A stretch of 64,000 bases of DNA from Euglena gracilis (Eukaryota; Euglenida; Euglenophyceae; Euglenales): assembly GCA_039621445.1 (NCBI GenBank), contig CP154955.1:39564426-39628425 (forward strand), written 5' to 3'. Below are positions 36,999 to 48,300 of the stretch, piece after piece (the stretch's first letter is position 1; each line of letters starts with the position of its first letter). Below the pieces are notes generated by a model. The model was not told the origin of the DNA. It made no database searches and worked only from the letters and a program-made list of their open reading frames with translations. The position numbers and the translations under genes are program-made.

Positions 36999-38559
36999 AG
37001 GCGTGGCGTGACGAAGGCAGGATGGGGGCGAAGCTCCAGTCTGGACAGTCCTTCGCTGTGAACCAGGCAGGCCCACAGGATTGCACTTGAGCTGCCCACC
37101 TGGGCTGCTCACCGGAGGCAGGACATAGCCCAAGAAAACTTGGCCCGGGGTCCGGCCGGCCAGCAGCCTTTTTCCGGTCCTGGACCCCTTCCCTCCCCCG
37201 CAGCCTGCCATCGATGGGCTTTTATTACCTTCCCCCCCCCCTATGTCCAACGACCGGTAACCTCTGTCCTCTGACGGGGGGGGGTGGGCGGTCGTTGGAC
37301 ATAGGGTAGTGACCAAAAAGGTGTCCTCTGACCGGGGGGGGGGTCTGGTTTGATAGCAGAAATATCGAAATTTTTGAGAAATTTCCCTTAAAAATGCACA
37401 CAAAATAAACCTCCCCATGACGATGATCTTTAAAAAGATTGGTAAGAACCGGGGGGGGTGGTGCTTAGACAAGTGTGGTGCTTAGACAAGGGGGGGGAGG
37501 TAAATGTGTGTTGCTGCTTTGTGCAGGAAAAGTGACACCCGGGACTTTTTTGGGTAGCACGAGTAATCATGAATGATCACGAATGATCACAAATCAGAAT
37601 CAGGGTTGTCAGCACAGGTTTGTGGGAATCACTACCAGCAATTCAGTGCAACTTTGCATGAGTTTGCTTTCAGGACTGGCCAGGGCGGCAGCCCCACTGG
37701 GGCACCGTGGCGTGCACGTCAGAACTTGGCGGACCCAGCCGGCAAACGATCGATGAGTTGGACTTCGAAAACGAACGGTTTGCCGGTTTGTTTGCGGTTT
37801 CTGTCCGTTGACGACCCCAAAGCTGCCCCAGACGGGGTTGAGGATCGCATTGTTTTGACCCAACACAGATTCCTGTTCTGCTGGTTCAGTGAGCAACACA
37901 AAACCCCATCGATGCCAGATTTATTGCATTAGTGCTCTTAATTGGTAGTCATTTTGCATTGGTGGGTATGCCTTCCTGGGTGACCATCATGGGGTGAGTA
38001 AGAACTTGGGCGTAATCTGCATGGGCATATGGTATATGATTCTTGGGGGTCGGCAGATTGCAATTCTGCAGTCCCGGACAAAAGAAGCAGGACGACAGAT
38101 ACCCTGAACAATGCACGATGTTCCCTGTGAACAATGCATCACGCTCGGACGTGGCCAATGGCTTGCAGAGACAGCAGGGGTTGCCACCTGGCAGGTGACA
38201 AGACAAGGATTCCATGTCGCTGGGCCAGCAGCGTTGGCACGTTTTGGTGTGTGTGAACTTAAAACAGCTCTGTTTATCAGCCCCAGACGATGGAGTTCAA
38301 TCTGCAAGAGCTTGTGAGTCATTGTGGTTTAAATAGTTCATGGGTCAAAAAGAAGAGCCCATTTTTGAGCGTTCGAAGTTTGATCGTTTTGTTAAGCATC
38401 TGTCACCAAGAATTTTCTTTTGAGGCTTAACTTTAAAAAAGCGTCATCATCTCCTCCGGGAAGATGGCATAACTTCAGTAAAGCAAAGCAGGTGGTTTGT
38501 ATTGTGAGTGGGACAATTAATTGGGGCATTTCCTCCCTCTGAAAAATGTCAAAATATGT

Positions 38560-38700
38560 TTGTACATATACATGTGTACACTTACATATGCTTATATGTG
38601 CATATGTATATTTGCTTACATATACTTATGTATGTTATACGATGTGCACACATGTGCATATTTTTATACACATATACATATATGTTTCCATATGACAACA
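38560..38700. repeat. TACATATA-type degenerate microsatellite
   Basis: Irregular TATACATATG/CATATGTATA units, similar to the tract in the dynein intron but shorter. No gene seen around it. Confidence 0.8.
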
Positions 38701-40071
38701 TGACAATTTTTGAGATACCTTCTCTGTAATCTAATTTGCATAGACAGAATCAGCAATAATATTGTGAATACAATCACATATTACTTTGCACATATTTTTG
38801 CTATTTGTGTTTCTTTTTGACAAAACACAAAAAACCATAGAAAAAAAAAACAAAAAAATTGATGAAGATACTCTTCTAAACAAAGCCCGCGAAAAAAAAA
38901 AATGCAACAAGAATGGAGAGAAAAAATTAACCATTTCCATGATTTTTGGTTGAAATTGTATTTCATGTTTAACAATCCTTTCTGTGCTAAACAAAAATAT
39001 CAAATTATTCGAAGCAGATCCCTCGGGTTCAGATTTTGTGGAGAAGAAGGTATCTCGTGAATAATATATAATATGATATAATAACCTGGAAAATAACACA
39101 AACCAAAGAGAAAAAAAATATTTCAATTGTACTTTATTCCTAAAGAGTAATAAAAAGAGATCTAGCTGTGTAAAAAAAAAACACACAACAAGTGTGAAAA
39201 AAATGACAATTCTCAAAAAAAAATGCAAAAATGCCAGAAAAGATATGCAAAAAGATTACCAAATATGAACAATTCGAGGGAAAATGAATTTTGACAAAGA
39301 ACATTTTTCGTGATTTAAGGTTTCTGTTGAGAAGAGGTGGGTGCTTTTGCAGTTCCGACTTTTTGGTACCAAGTTCCAGGTTCCACTTATACCGGGGGGG
39401 GGGATTTTTCCTGACAGGAAAAATTCTGTCAGGAAAAAAATTGGACTTAAAATGCCGGGACAAATTCTGGACGCTGAAAAGGGCCGGGAAAATTCTGCAT
39501 GGAAAAATTGTCGTGAACCCTTTTTCAGGAAACCCACGTGCGGAACTCACACCAAAAACTCGAAGTTTTCCAAAATCAAAACATTCAAAAATTGATGAAA
39601 TCCTGAACTTCAAATTGCACAATTAAGCAAAAGGCATATTTTTCTTCATTTTGGATGATGAATACACCTTCTGACGGGTGATTTGGAACAAAGACACATT
39701 CCAAAAATCGGCGCGACGTGTTGAAGACAATTTTTGACATAACCTGGACGGATCCTCAAAATGGCAGTAAACCCTGGACAAAATTTCGTCCAGAATTTTC
39801 CCCACGACAATTTTTCCCAAAGTCCCCCCTCCAGGTGTGGGGGGTCCATGCACAGGCGGCATCTCGGTGGATTTCCACCTTTCCTGCTTGACAGGTCAGT
39901 TGGTCAGAAAAACTTTTAATAATTTGGACAGATCTGGGGATCCTAACAAGCCTCTAGGAGGAGCAGACAGTGAAAATACAATAATTCAGCCATTATCTAT
40001 GATTTGTCTGCTAGATTAACGTCTTTTTTGAAATGTGATTTTAGGAAATTTTTGGAGGAAAGAATTCCCAC

Positions 40072-40401
40072 CAGGGGTATTTTTAAGGACACCCAGGAGG
40101 GGGGTCCCACAGGCCAGCTTGAAAAAAGGTGCTAGCTGGACAGTGGGGGGGAAGTCCAGCCAGCTGGCAGCTGGACTTGGGGAGCACCCGCAAAATGCCA
40201 ATTCCAGCTGGGTTGGGAATCCATATCCAAAAAAAAAAAATGGTAAAAAGCCAATAACCCATCAAAATTTCCATTTTGGCCATTCGTGGGCCAAATTCTT
40301 TTCGGTGCAGCCTGGCCTTGCCGGGCTGGCCCAACTTCATTTCAGCAGACCCCGGGGGAGGGGGGGGTCCGCAGCCCGACTGCTAGCTGGCTGGCTGGCT
40401 G

Positions 40402-40434
<33 letters not shown>

Positions 40435-40505
40435 ACCCCCCCCCCCCGATAGGGTCCGCTTCGACTTAAGTCAAAGTGGGGTCACATCAGGCTTAAGAAA
40501 ACCTG
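40072..40505 (+). mobile_element. Inverted-repeat element (434 bp), no duplication seen
   Basis: The ends are CAGGGGTATTTTTAAGGACA and, in reverse complement, CAGGTTTTCTTAAGCC. It contains a (CTGG)n tract at 40,386-40,434. The interior CCAGCTAGC/GCTGGC motifs are shared with the 17,537 element. Confidence 0.6.
40386..40434. repeat. (CTGG)n tract
   Basis: Twelve CTGG units with one CTGA, inside the 40,072-40,505 element. Confidence 0.9.
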
Positions 40506-40679
40506 ACCGCACAACCCCCCACTGAGGGACAATCATCCACTGCCTGCGGATTGCTGTGACAGAGACATCGAGAACTTCAGGGCAAGAAGCACCATGAAAG
40601 GCAAGGAGTGGAGAGGAAAGGAAAGGAGGTAGGAGCAGGAAAATGTGTCACTGAGGGGGTGCCCACGGAGCGTTTGCAG

Positions 40680-40765
40680 CATGGAGGGGGGGTGACAATT
40701 GCTCGGGGTGACAAATTGGCTGGTACAACCAGGGATGACAATTGACCGGGGGGGGGGGGGTAGAG
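40680..40765 (+). mobile_element. Fragment of the TA-flanked family
   Basis: GGGGGGTGACAATTGCTCGGGG, GTGACAAATTGGCTGG and GACAATTGACCGGGGG match the repeat units of the 32,173 and 41,531 elements. It is too short to show ends. Confidence 0.6.
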
Positions 40766-41171
40766 GCAAATGTCAATGGTTTGTCTTCACGGTGACAGAT
40801 AGCAATTGTGGAAAATGCGTCGGCAGAGGAGAACACATCAGTGGCCCTTTTGGCCAGCCTTCGGTCCTGCTCTTGCCCTCCCGGAAACCTTCACAGTTCG
40901 TCCTGTTCTGGGGCCTCTGAGAGTCTGGAGTCTCAGACACTCGACTGCAACTATCACAGACTAACAGCTTCAGTCGGGTTCAGGGTCATGACAGTGTCCC
41001 ATAAAGGTGAAGGGAAGGTGGCAGATTACAATACAATAAAAAAAAAACACTCCGGAGGCACCTAAAACTTCAGCCCTCAGCACCTTCGCAGACACAACTA
41101 ACAGTGCGTGGCACGCAAGTACGTGGGTCCCAGGGCTGCAGTACAGTATGCTGGAGGCCCTGGCACACCAC

Positions 41172-42057
41172 CAGGGGGGGGGGGATATGCAACTTGGCCC
41201 TTCAAATTATGCAATCCAAAAAATGCAAAAAAAAATGCAAAAAAAATGCAACTTGCATAAAACCCCTGAGAAAAGGCTGGAATATAACAGAGTTTTGCTG
41301 CCTAAAATCTCAAAACATGTGACAATGCCGGTGTAACCTGTCAATGATTCACAAAGAAGTCCTCCTGGAAGACAACGGCAAGCACTGAGATACAAAAACA
41401 CCCAGGCAACTGCAGAGGGACCAGAGACAAAACACGACATATGGCGACCAACTACAAAAAAAAATTTTACAGGGCAAAATATTTTATGCAAAAAAATGCA
41501 AAAAATGCAAATTTCGGAAAAACCTGGTTACCCGCCCCCCCCTGGGCAATTGTCGCGTGACAAATTGGGCAGCACGGAGGGGGGTGACAATTTCCCGGGG
41601 TGACAATTTGGCCAGCACAGAGGGTTGGTGACAATTGCCCGGGGGCGTCAATTTGCCCGGGGGCGTCAATTGCCCACCCATGTTAGCTGCATTTAAACCA
41701 AATGACCAAGAACACCATCTGAAACACAAATGAACACGAAAAATGCAGCTATGGTCGTGATATTGTGAGCGTGATATTGTCAGCACGTTGTAGCGAAATA
41801 GAAGATTAATCGAGTCATGTCGGCAAAAAGAAAGTTCACAGTGCAATACTTCAAATGCGGGGTGACAAATTGGGGCAGCACGGAAGGGGGTAACAATTTC
41901 CCGGGGTGCCAAATTGGCCAGCACAGCCAGGGGTGACAATTGCCCAGGGGCGTCAATTGCCCGGGGGCGTCAATTGCCCGGGGGCGTCAATTGCCCGGGG
42001 GGGGCGCGGGTATGCAAAAAAATTGCAAATTATGCAAGTTGCATATCCCCCCCCCTG
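41172..42057 (+). mobile_element. Family 6 element carrying a nested insertion (886 bp), exact 8-bp duplication
   Basis: The ends are CAGGGGGG..GGATATGCAACTTG and its exact inverse. CACACCAC flanks both sides (41,164-41,171 and 42,058-42,065). Without the nested 41,531-42,010 element it would be about 404 bp, close to the 457-bp relative at 23,214. No coding capacity. Confidence 0.9.
41531..42010 (+). mobile_element. TA-flanked inverted-repeat element nested in family 6 (480 bp)
   Basis: The ends are CCCGCCCCCCCCTGGGCAATTG and an imperfect inverse with one extra base pair. It is flanked by TA on both sides. The uninterrupted relative at about 23,620 reads GATTATGC where this copy reads GGTTA[insert]TATGC, so TA was duplicated. 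The interior is repeats of GACAATTGCCCGGG / GTCAATTGCCCGGG. Confidence 0.85.
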
Positions 42058-42745
42058 CACACCACACTGGCTGACTGGGAACCCTGACCCCCAGGACTGT
42101 GCCGGACCCCAACTGTGAGGTGGCGGAAGCCCCGGAGGGGGGGTCCACTGGTTGGCGATTTTGCAAGGCACTGGGGAAAAACCATTAGCTAGACCCCCTC
42201 CACCCAGGGAAGGGGGGTTCTTGACTGGGAAAAGATTACTCCGTCGTTGCGCGCCAAATGGAAATGAGGTTTTAATGTGTTTTTTTTTGGCTGACTTTGT
42301 TCCACAAAAATGGCCAAAAAATGGGCATTTTGGAAAATTTGGGGTCCAAGATTTTTTCGGCACTTTGCGCAGCCGAATGGAAAAACTTCCAATCGCTGGC
42401 CCTGCTGTCGGACCAGAGCCCCCCTCCGCCCGGGGGGTCCACTGGGATATCCACTGGCCAAATTTGGACTAGCTGCAGTCCCCCCCCCAGGATACTGCAA
42501 ACCGGTAAGCAACGGCTGGCGGAAACCCCACAGCACCCTACTGGCACAGCGGGGGATCGTGCCCATGGCAGGCATGCCCCCGGTGAGGGGGGGGGGGGTC
42601 GGTTTTGGACCCCAGTGCCTCGACCAAGCCAAATTTCCCTGGAAATGGTCCTTTCAGGCCCGGCACCTTCGGCGCCGGGGATGTAATACAGCAGTACCCC
42701 CCGGAGGGGTCGAAGGTGCCCATCCCCGGGTGGTCATACACGGGA

Positions 42746-43365
42746 GGTAGGGCGGCCATTGGCAGGGTCGCGGCCGGCCGCGGTCGGCTGCGGCACTACC
42801 AAAACAGTGATTTGGTAGAGCCGCGGCATGCCGCGGCCCTACCACGGTAATTCATTAAGGTGGATTTTTAAGAAGTGGTTGGGTCGCGGCCGGCCGTGAC
42901 TCAACCTTCTGCATTTTTGGCAACCAAAAATTTGTTTGGCAGGGCCGCGGCCCTAAACCCCCCCAAATAAGGCCCCCCAATATAATGCCCTCCCCCAAAA
43001 GACACCCCCCTGCGGCGCGAAACGCCAGATTTTTTGAAAAATGGGAAATTTTGGGGGGGTAAATCGCCATTTTGGGACAGTTTTCACACAATTCAGCATA
43101 TTTTCCCCCTATTTGTCTGGCGCGAAGCGCCGAATTCTTCGAAAACTGGTATTTTGGGGGCATTTTTGGACATTTTGGGGGTCGAAAAATTTCCAGCAAA
43201 AATCCATAAAATGGACGCCCCCCATGAATAAGACCCCCCCCTCGGGCTTTCCAGCAACCAACCCATGAAATGGAACCTCGGTCTTATTTTTTGGGGGGTT
43301 ACCAATTCAAAATTTTGACAGCCAAATTTGGCTGTGGTAGGGTCGCGGTCGGCCGCAGCCCTACC
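42746..43365. repeat. Cluster of four 30-base palindromes, GGTAGGGYCGCGGYCGG type
   Basis: Near-palindromes at 42,814-42,843, 42,877-42,906 and 43,336-43,365, and an interrupted one at 42,746-42,800. Each has GGTAG/GGTTG and CTACC/CAACC ends and a CCGCGG/CGGCCG centre. The inverted dispersed repeat 43,085-43,310 lies between two of them. Confidence 0.8.
43085..43310 (-). repeat. Dispersed repeat, inverted relative of 26,743-26,955
   Basis: Reverse-complement counterpart of the 26,743 repeat. It keeps the palindrome GGCGCGAAGCGCC where the other copy reads GTGTTTCGCACC. A shorter related stretch (ACCCCCCCAAATAAGGCCCC) is at 3,208-3,230, and another at 42,957. Confidence 0.8.
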
Positions 43366-43894
43366 AAAATCCTGTTTTGGTAGGTTGACGGCCTGCTGCG
43401 GCACCCACCTCCCACGAACCTGCCTCCCGTGACATCCCACCCCCCCTCCCCCATGCCGGCCCATGGCACCCGCCCCCCGGTCCCCCTGCGTTAAAAAGCA
43501 GCCTGTACGAAACTCTCCCGACGCCAAAGGAATTCCCTGAAACCAGTACCACTGGAAGACAGGGAAAGGGCCCCAGCCACCCCCCATCGGGTTTCCAGGA
43601 TTCCCGTCGGCCGGACCAAACCCCGACCCCACCGGACCTCCGCCACGGCACTGCGGCTGCCAGAAGCGCCGGGAGGCACCGGAGGACAGGCGGCCCTCAG
43701 CAGCTCCAGCGGCGCAACTGGGGCGTCGCCGGCTGCGGGGGATGAGCCCCGCCGCACACACCGGGGGTGGGGGGAGGGCCACTCCGGGCTGCGGTGGGCG
43801 GTTCCCAGCGGTGCGGGCCGGTGGGGGGGACTGGCGTGTGAGGATTTTGCGCCAGTCCCCCCCGGTTGGCTTCAGCCAGGTTTCTGGTTTAAAA

Positions 43895-43995
43895 AAAAGT
43901 CAAATCAAAAAAAATCAAAAAATCAAAAATCAAAAAAAATCAAAAATCAAAAAAGTCAAAAAAATCAAATCAAAAAATCAAATCAAAAAAAACCT
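43895..43995. repeat. (ATCAAAAA)n tract
   Basis: Irregular AAATCAAAAA units, about 100 bases. Confidence 0.85.
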
Positions 43996-44060
43996 CAAGT
44001 TCCCCCAAAAACCAATATTTTCAGGGGCTCCAGTTGGCGGGCAGCAAGCACCTTCGGTCA

Positions 44061-44132
44061 TCGCATCGCCCTGCATCGCCCTGCATCGCCCTGCATCGCC
44101 CCGCATCGCCCTGCATCGCCCTGCATCGCCCT
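44061..44132. repeat. Tandem 10-mer CTGCATCGCC, about 7 copies
   Basis: Seven near-perfect CTGCATCGCC units (one CCGCATCGCC). Confidence 0.95.
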
Positions 44133-44185
44133 AGAGCCATCCAATGGTGCCCTATAACCGAAGACCAAAGTTCCTAGTCCAAACC

Positions 44186-44278
44186 TCAGGCAACCCCCAG
44201 GCAACCTTACAGTCAACCCCCAGGCAACCTTACAGGCAACCCCCAGGCAACCTTACAGTCAACCCCCAGGCAATCATC
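44186..44278. repeat. Tandem repeat of CAACCCCCAGGCAACCTTAC, about 4 copies
   Basis: Period of about 24 bases with alternating AGTC/AGGC junctions. It lies just right of the 10-mer array. Confidence 0.9.
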
Positions 44279-44634
44279 AGGCACATCCACACAAAACGCC
44301 AGGGCAGTCACCCCCCCCACATGATTCCCCCAGATTGGCCATTCGGCCTGGGAAATTTTGTACTCCCGTGCAAGGTTAGCCAAAATGGCCAGTGCCAAGG
44401 TTAGCCAAAATGGTGCCCCATGCCAGATTGTCCGCCCTCCCCCCCGGTTCGACATTTGGGGGTACGAGGCCACCCTAGGGGTGGCCAATCTGGGGGGGGT
44501 GGGGGCAGAGGGGGCAGAGGGGGGGGGTGAACAACCCCCCACATCAAGGCCACAGTTGCAAGTACAGACCCTGGAGGCCAACTTTTGGGGCTGGCCAAAT
44601 TCTCGGGGGGGGGGGGGGGGGGGGGGGGGCCCCC

Positions 44635-44967
44635 CACCCCCTTCCTTAGCAATCCCCGGGGGGGAGGGCGGGGTCACTTTCCACTCTGAAAAAACCATTC
44701 AGACAATTTTTCCCAAAAATCCAGTCAGTCACTTTACCCCCCTGGGGGATCAGTCCCTCTTGTGTGTGCTCATGTTGGCAGGGCAATGTTTGCAAAAAAT
44801 CTCAAAAAATCCAAAAAAAATTCCGGCGCCTCCGGCGCCAGGCCAGCCACTTTTCATTTTCAGGCCTACCCCACCCCCCCAGGGGGGGCTCTTGGCCAGA
44901 AAACCAGTCAGCCACTCTGAAAAAACCAGTCAGTCGCCCCCGGTGGGACAGATGTTAAGCAATGGTG
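44635..44967 (+). mobile_element. Family 1 element, left end decayed
   Basis: The interior CAGTCAGTCAC motifs and hairpin (44,823-44,839) match family 1. The right end is TTAAGCAATGGTGTG. The left end near CCTTAGCAATCCCC is degraded next to a run of over 20 G at 44,608-44,629. No clear target duplication. Confidence 0.65.
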
Positions 44968-45250
44968 TGGTTGCACCCTGTTCCTTATCCATGCACAAAA
45001 AATGGGAGTATGAAAGCGCTCACAAGGCAGATCGGAGGTGTGATCCGTTGTCATGTGTGTGTATCCGTGTTGTATCCGTGTGTGTATTCGTTGCCACGTG
45101 CTCACATAACTTTAGGGCGATGAACAAGGACCGGTGTAAAACGTTGGAGGAGCCCTCACTGGGTGCAGACGACGAGGAGGAGGGGGAGGGGGAGGGGGAC
45201 CAGTCCTCTGGCGGGGTTGGCGGGGGGGCCCTTGGGGCCTTAGGCTGGTG

Positions 45251-45306
45251 AAACCGCCGCGCGGTGCGGTCGTCCTCTGACTCCGCGAACTTCACCTCCA
45301 GTGGGG
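45251..45306 (-). CDS. RRM module A, exon f (RRM2 last strand)
   Basis: Encodes PLEVKFAESEDDRTARR. The acceptor CCGAG/CC pairs with the GT donor of exon e in phase 1. The end is either GGCG/GTTTCA (45,255) or before CACCAG (45,251). No following exon was found in the next 15 kb. Confidence 0.82.
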
Positions 45307-48300
45307 CTCGGCCGCCCCCCCCCCCACCCAACACAGCGAGTCAGAAAAAGCTGCCATGAAAATGGGTGTCATGTGTGTCACGTGTGCCACATGGTCCTCG
45401 TGGATTCTGTGGAGATAGCCCAGCAGGTGGGGTCGGTGGGGGGGACCGCTAAGTCTCAGACATAAATGTGGGATAATACCTTTGATCCAAAATAGCAATG
45501 TTCGACCATTTTCAAATACTTTCTTAAAAAAGTCAAATTCCGGCAGTTTGTCAAAAAAAAGGTTGGCTCCGTTGGGCTGAGCTGATGGAAACTTTCCCAT
45601 ACCCTCTCACAAACAATCAAGGATGGGCCGAATTCAATTGGAGTTCCGTCAGCCTGGAAGGGAGCTGCTAGTTGGCAACCGGGAGGGACCCCCCCCAGGG
45701 TGGGGACCCTCCCGGTTTTTTTTTATTTAAGAAAACCCTCCATGGTGCATCATGCAGCGCGTGTCTCGCACCTCAGGTACGAGTACAGTGGGGGGGGGGG
45801 GGGGGGGGGGGCGACCGAGGGCGGGGGACCCGTGGCCTGCAGGGGGGAGTGGTGTAGCGCGGCCTGGGCCGCGGTGGCCTCCTCCAACGCGCCGTACTCG
45901 ATGAGGGCGGGCCGGAGAACGCCCCTGTGGTCGGCTGGCGGGCGGCAGGCCCGTCACGGGGCCGGGCCGGACACTCCTCGTGCCGCCGGACCGAGCTGGG
46001 TGGCCCAAAAACCGCTGATAGAATGGCAGCTGGGAGAGGTCTCGCAAAAAAAAAAAGGAAAGAGGAAAGACACGAGCAGGAGTGGCATGGGAAAAGAATG
46101 CTCTGTTCCGGGGACAGGTCGGTGGGCTTGGATGGCAGTGAGCATGAACAGCAATCCAGCGTCCCAAACCCGAACTCCCCACCCTGATGCTTTGAGTGAG
46201 ACAACTCATTTAATCGATCACCTCTTGTGCAGGCCTGCAGGCTTACTTGAGGATAACGTGCTTTGATCCGAGGGGAAAAGCTTGCGTCAAATTTGTTTTC
46301 GAAGCAGGCCACACGTGGCCAGGGTTTATTTCTCGAGGAAGGGAAATGCCTCTCGCGGACGTCTCCCTGCAGGTCGCGGGGCATTGAGAGGCCTGTGCGG
46401 AGCAGTCTCATCCAGCGGATGGTGCCGTACTTTGCGAATAGTTGCCGGACCTCTGCCTCGCCCACCTTGGCAGGCAGGTGGCCCACGTAGAGCCTGGGGG
46501 CTGGCGCCGCGGTATACTGGGTATACTCGGGTATATACCGAGGCCAATATGGACAGGGCAATGTTGGCCACTTTGGGGTGGAATTGTTTCCCTTTCCCGG
46601 CGTACACGGCCCGGCGCTGGCCCAACTTGGCGGGCGGGGTGGGGGGCTTGGAGGTGGGTTTTAGAGGGGTCTGATCAGAGAGTCCCGCGTCCAGGCTCCG
46701 GTCGACAGGAAGGGGCAGCCCCCCGGCGCGGCCCTTCCCCGGAGGACAGTGAGGCAGCGCCAGGGCCGGGCCGGGACTGGCCCGGATCCCCTTGTCCTTG
46801 TCCCGGTGAGCCAAGCGAACTGGCCGCAGGCGGCCGTTGAGGGAATGGCCAGAGGTTCCGTCGGTTGTTTCCAGGACTGAGGGGTCAGCACCTGCCAGGT
46901 TCGCGGTACCAAAGCCCCCCGGGGGGTCCTTGGGCAATGCGGTGCCGGCCCACCGCAGGCACCGCCCCCCACCCGCGGGGGTGGTTAGTTTCAGCCCCCG
47001 GTGCCTGTCCACTCAGCCATATTATTTGAAAAATGACCATTTTCGCAGCCCTGGCGCCTCGGACCAGGGGGTGTGCTCCAGCTTTACCAACCCAAAACCC
47101 AACCCCTAGGGGGGGGTCAAAGTGTCCAACCCCCCAGCCTGTCAACAGCCCCCCGGGGGGGGGGGGGGCGACCGTCCTCAAAAAGCAGCGGCACCTGTCC
47201 ATCCCCGGGGGCCCCAGGGGAGGGCTCAGGGTGCCATTTTTACGGGGGTCAATTTCGGGGTCTTGTTGGCGAATTTCTCATTGTCAATTATCCCCTTTGC
47301 AACCGTAAATTCCTCATTTTTTCTGGCATAATCTGTATTGCGCACAGCACAGTCCAAACAAATCACGAAAAGCTGAATTTTTGGGAAAGCGCCTCAATTT
47401 TCCCCAAAAAGACGCTGTTTTTCCCTCTGCACCTTTCAACAGCTCCTTAAGCTACGGCAAAACAAAATCGCAGCTGAATTCCCAAGGGCCCGGGAAGCCT
47501 TAAAAAAAACTCACAGGGGGTGGGGGGTGTATGGCCCATCCCACATCTGACTTTCGGGGAAAGTTGGGGTTATGGATTGGGATAGGGTTACGGTTCTGAC
47601 CGGCGCCCCTTTTTTGGAAAGTTGGGGGAGGAGTTGGGCCGCATCCCGGACGAACTCAGGCGGAATTTTCGTCTTTCGACAAACAGGCGAACTAAAAATC
47701 TTCCCAAAGGGACCCTAACTTGGCCTCCAAAAAAGTCCAATTTTCAGTGGGCCAATCCTAACCCTAATCCTCTTCCGGAATTTGAGAACCTCCCCGGATC
47801 CGACCGATTTCGCCTGGATGCGGCGCGTTTCGATTTTTCCGAACGGACCGAAAAATCCGCAGGGTCGGACATGGAACGGAGTCTTCCATACGCCCCCTGT
47901 GAATTCTTGATCCCTTGATTCTTGAAAAAAAAATTGGCAGCTAAATTCTTAATCCCCCCGAATTTAGCTGCCAAAAAAATCTTCAAAACACAGAATACAA
48001 AAGAGGTCAGGAAAGCAGAGGCCACACGCATATGACGCTGCAAAACACCCACTTCTGATCAGTTGACCTCAAAAGGATCCTTGACTGTACTCGTCTCAAA
48101 AAATTATGACACAGATAAAAAATTTCATTATCTCCAAATGAACTTTAAACTTCATTATCTGCAAATGAATTTAAAAATCAAAATTTTACCAAAATATAAG
48201 CATTTTTCTGTAATATATTTCCCATAATTTTCACTTCTCTTAATTTTGGTTTCACTGTAATGCTAACTTATATTGATCCCCTCATTAGCAGAGACAAAAT

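Larger units (their letters stand above)
30540..45245. other. No gene recognised; gap between RRM modules A and B
   Basis: Holds both TA-flanked elements, the nested family 6 element, hairpin repeats, the palindrome cluster and tandem arrays. A GC-rich patch at 43,490-43,840 reads as a Gly/Pro-rich minus-strand stretch (PMGGGWGPFPVFQWY) that might be a linker exon. 34,080-34,210 is similar but weaker. Confidence 0.6.

Noticed and set aside
37719-37901. Minus-strand frame with GKPFVFEVQLIDRLPAG, reminiscent of the end of an FKBP domain
   Set aside because: Only about 15 residues resemble it, no upstream FKBP exons were found, and chance is likely.
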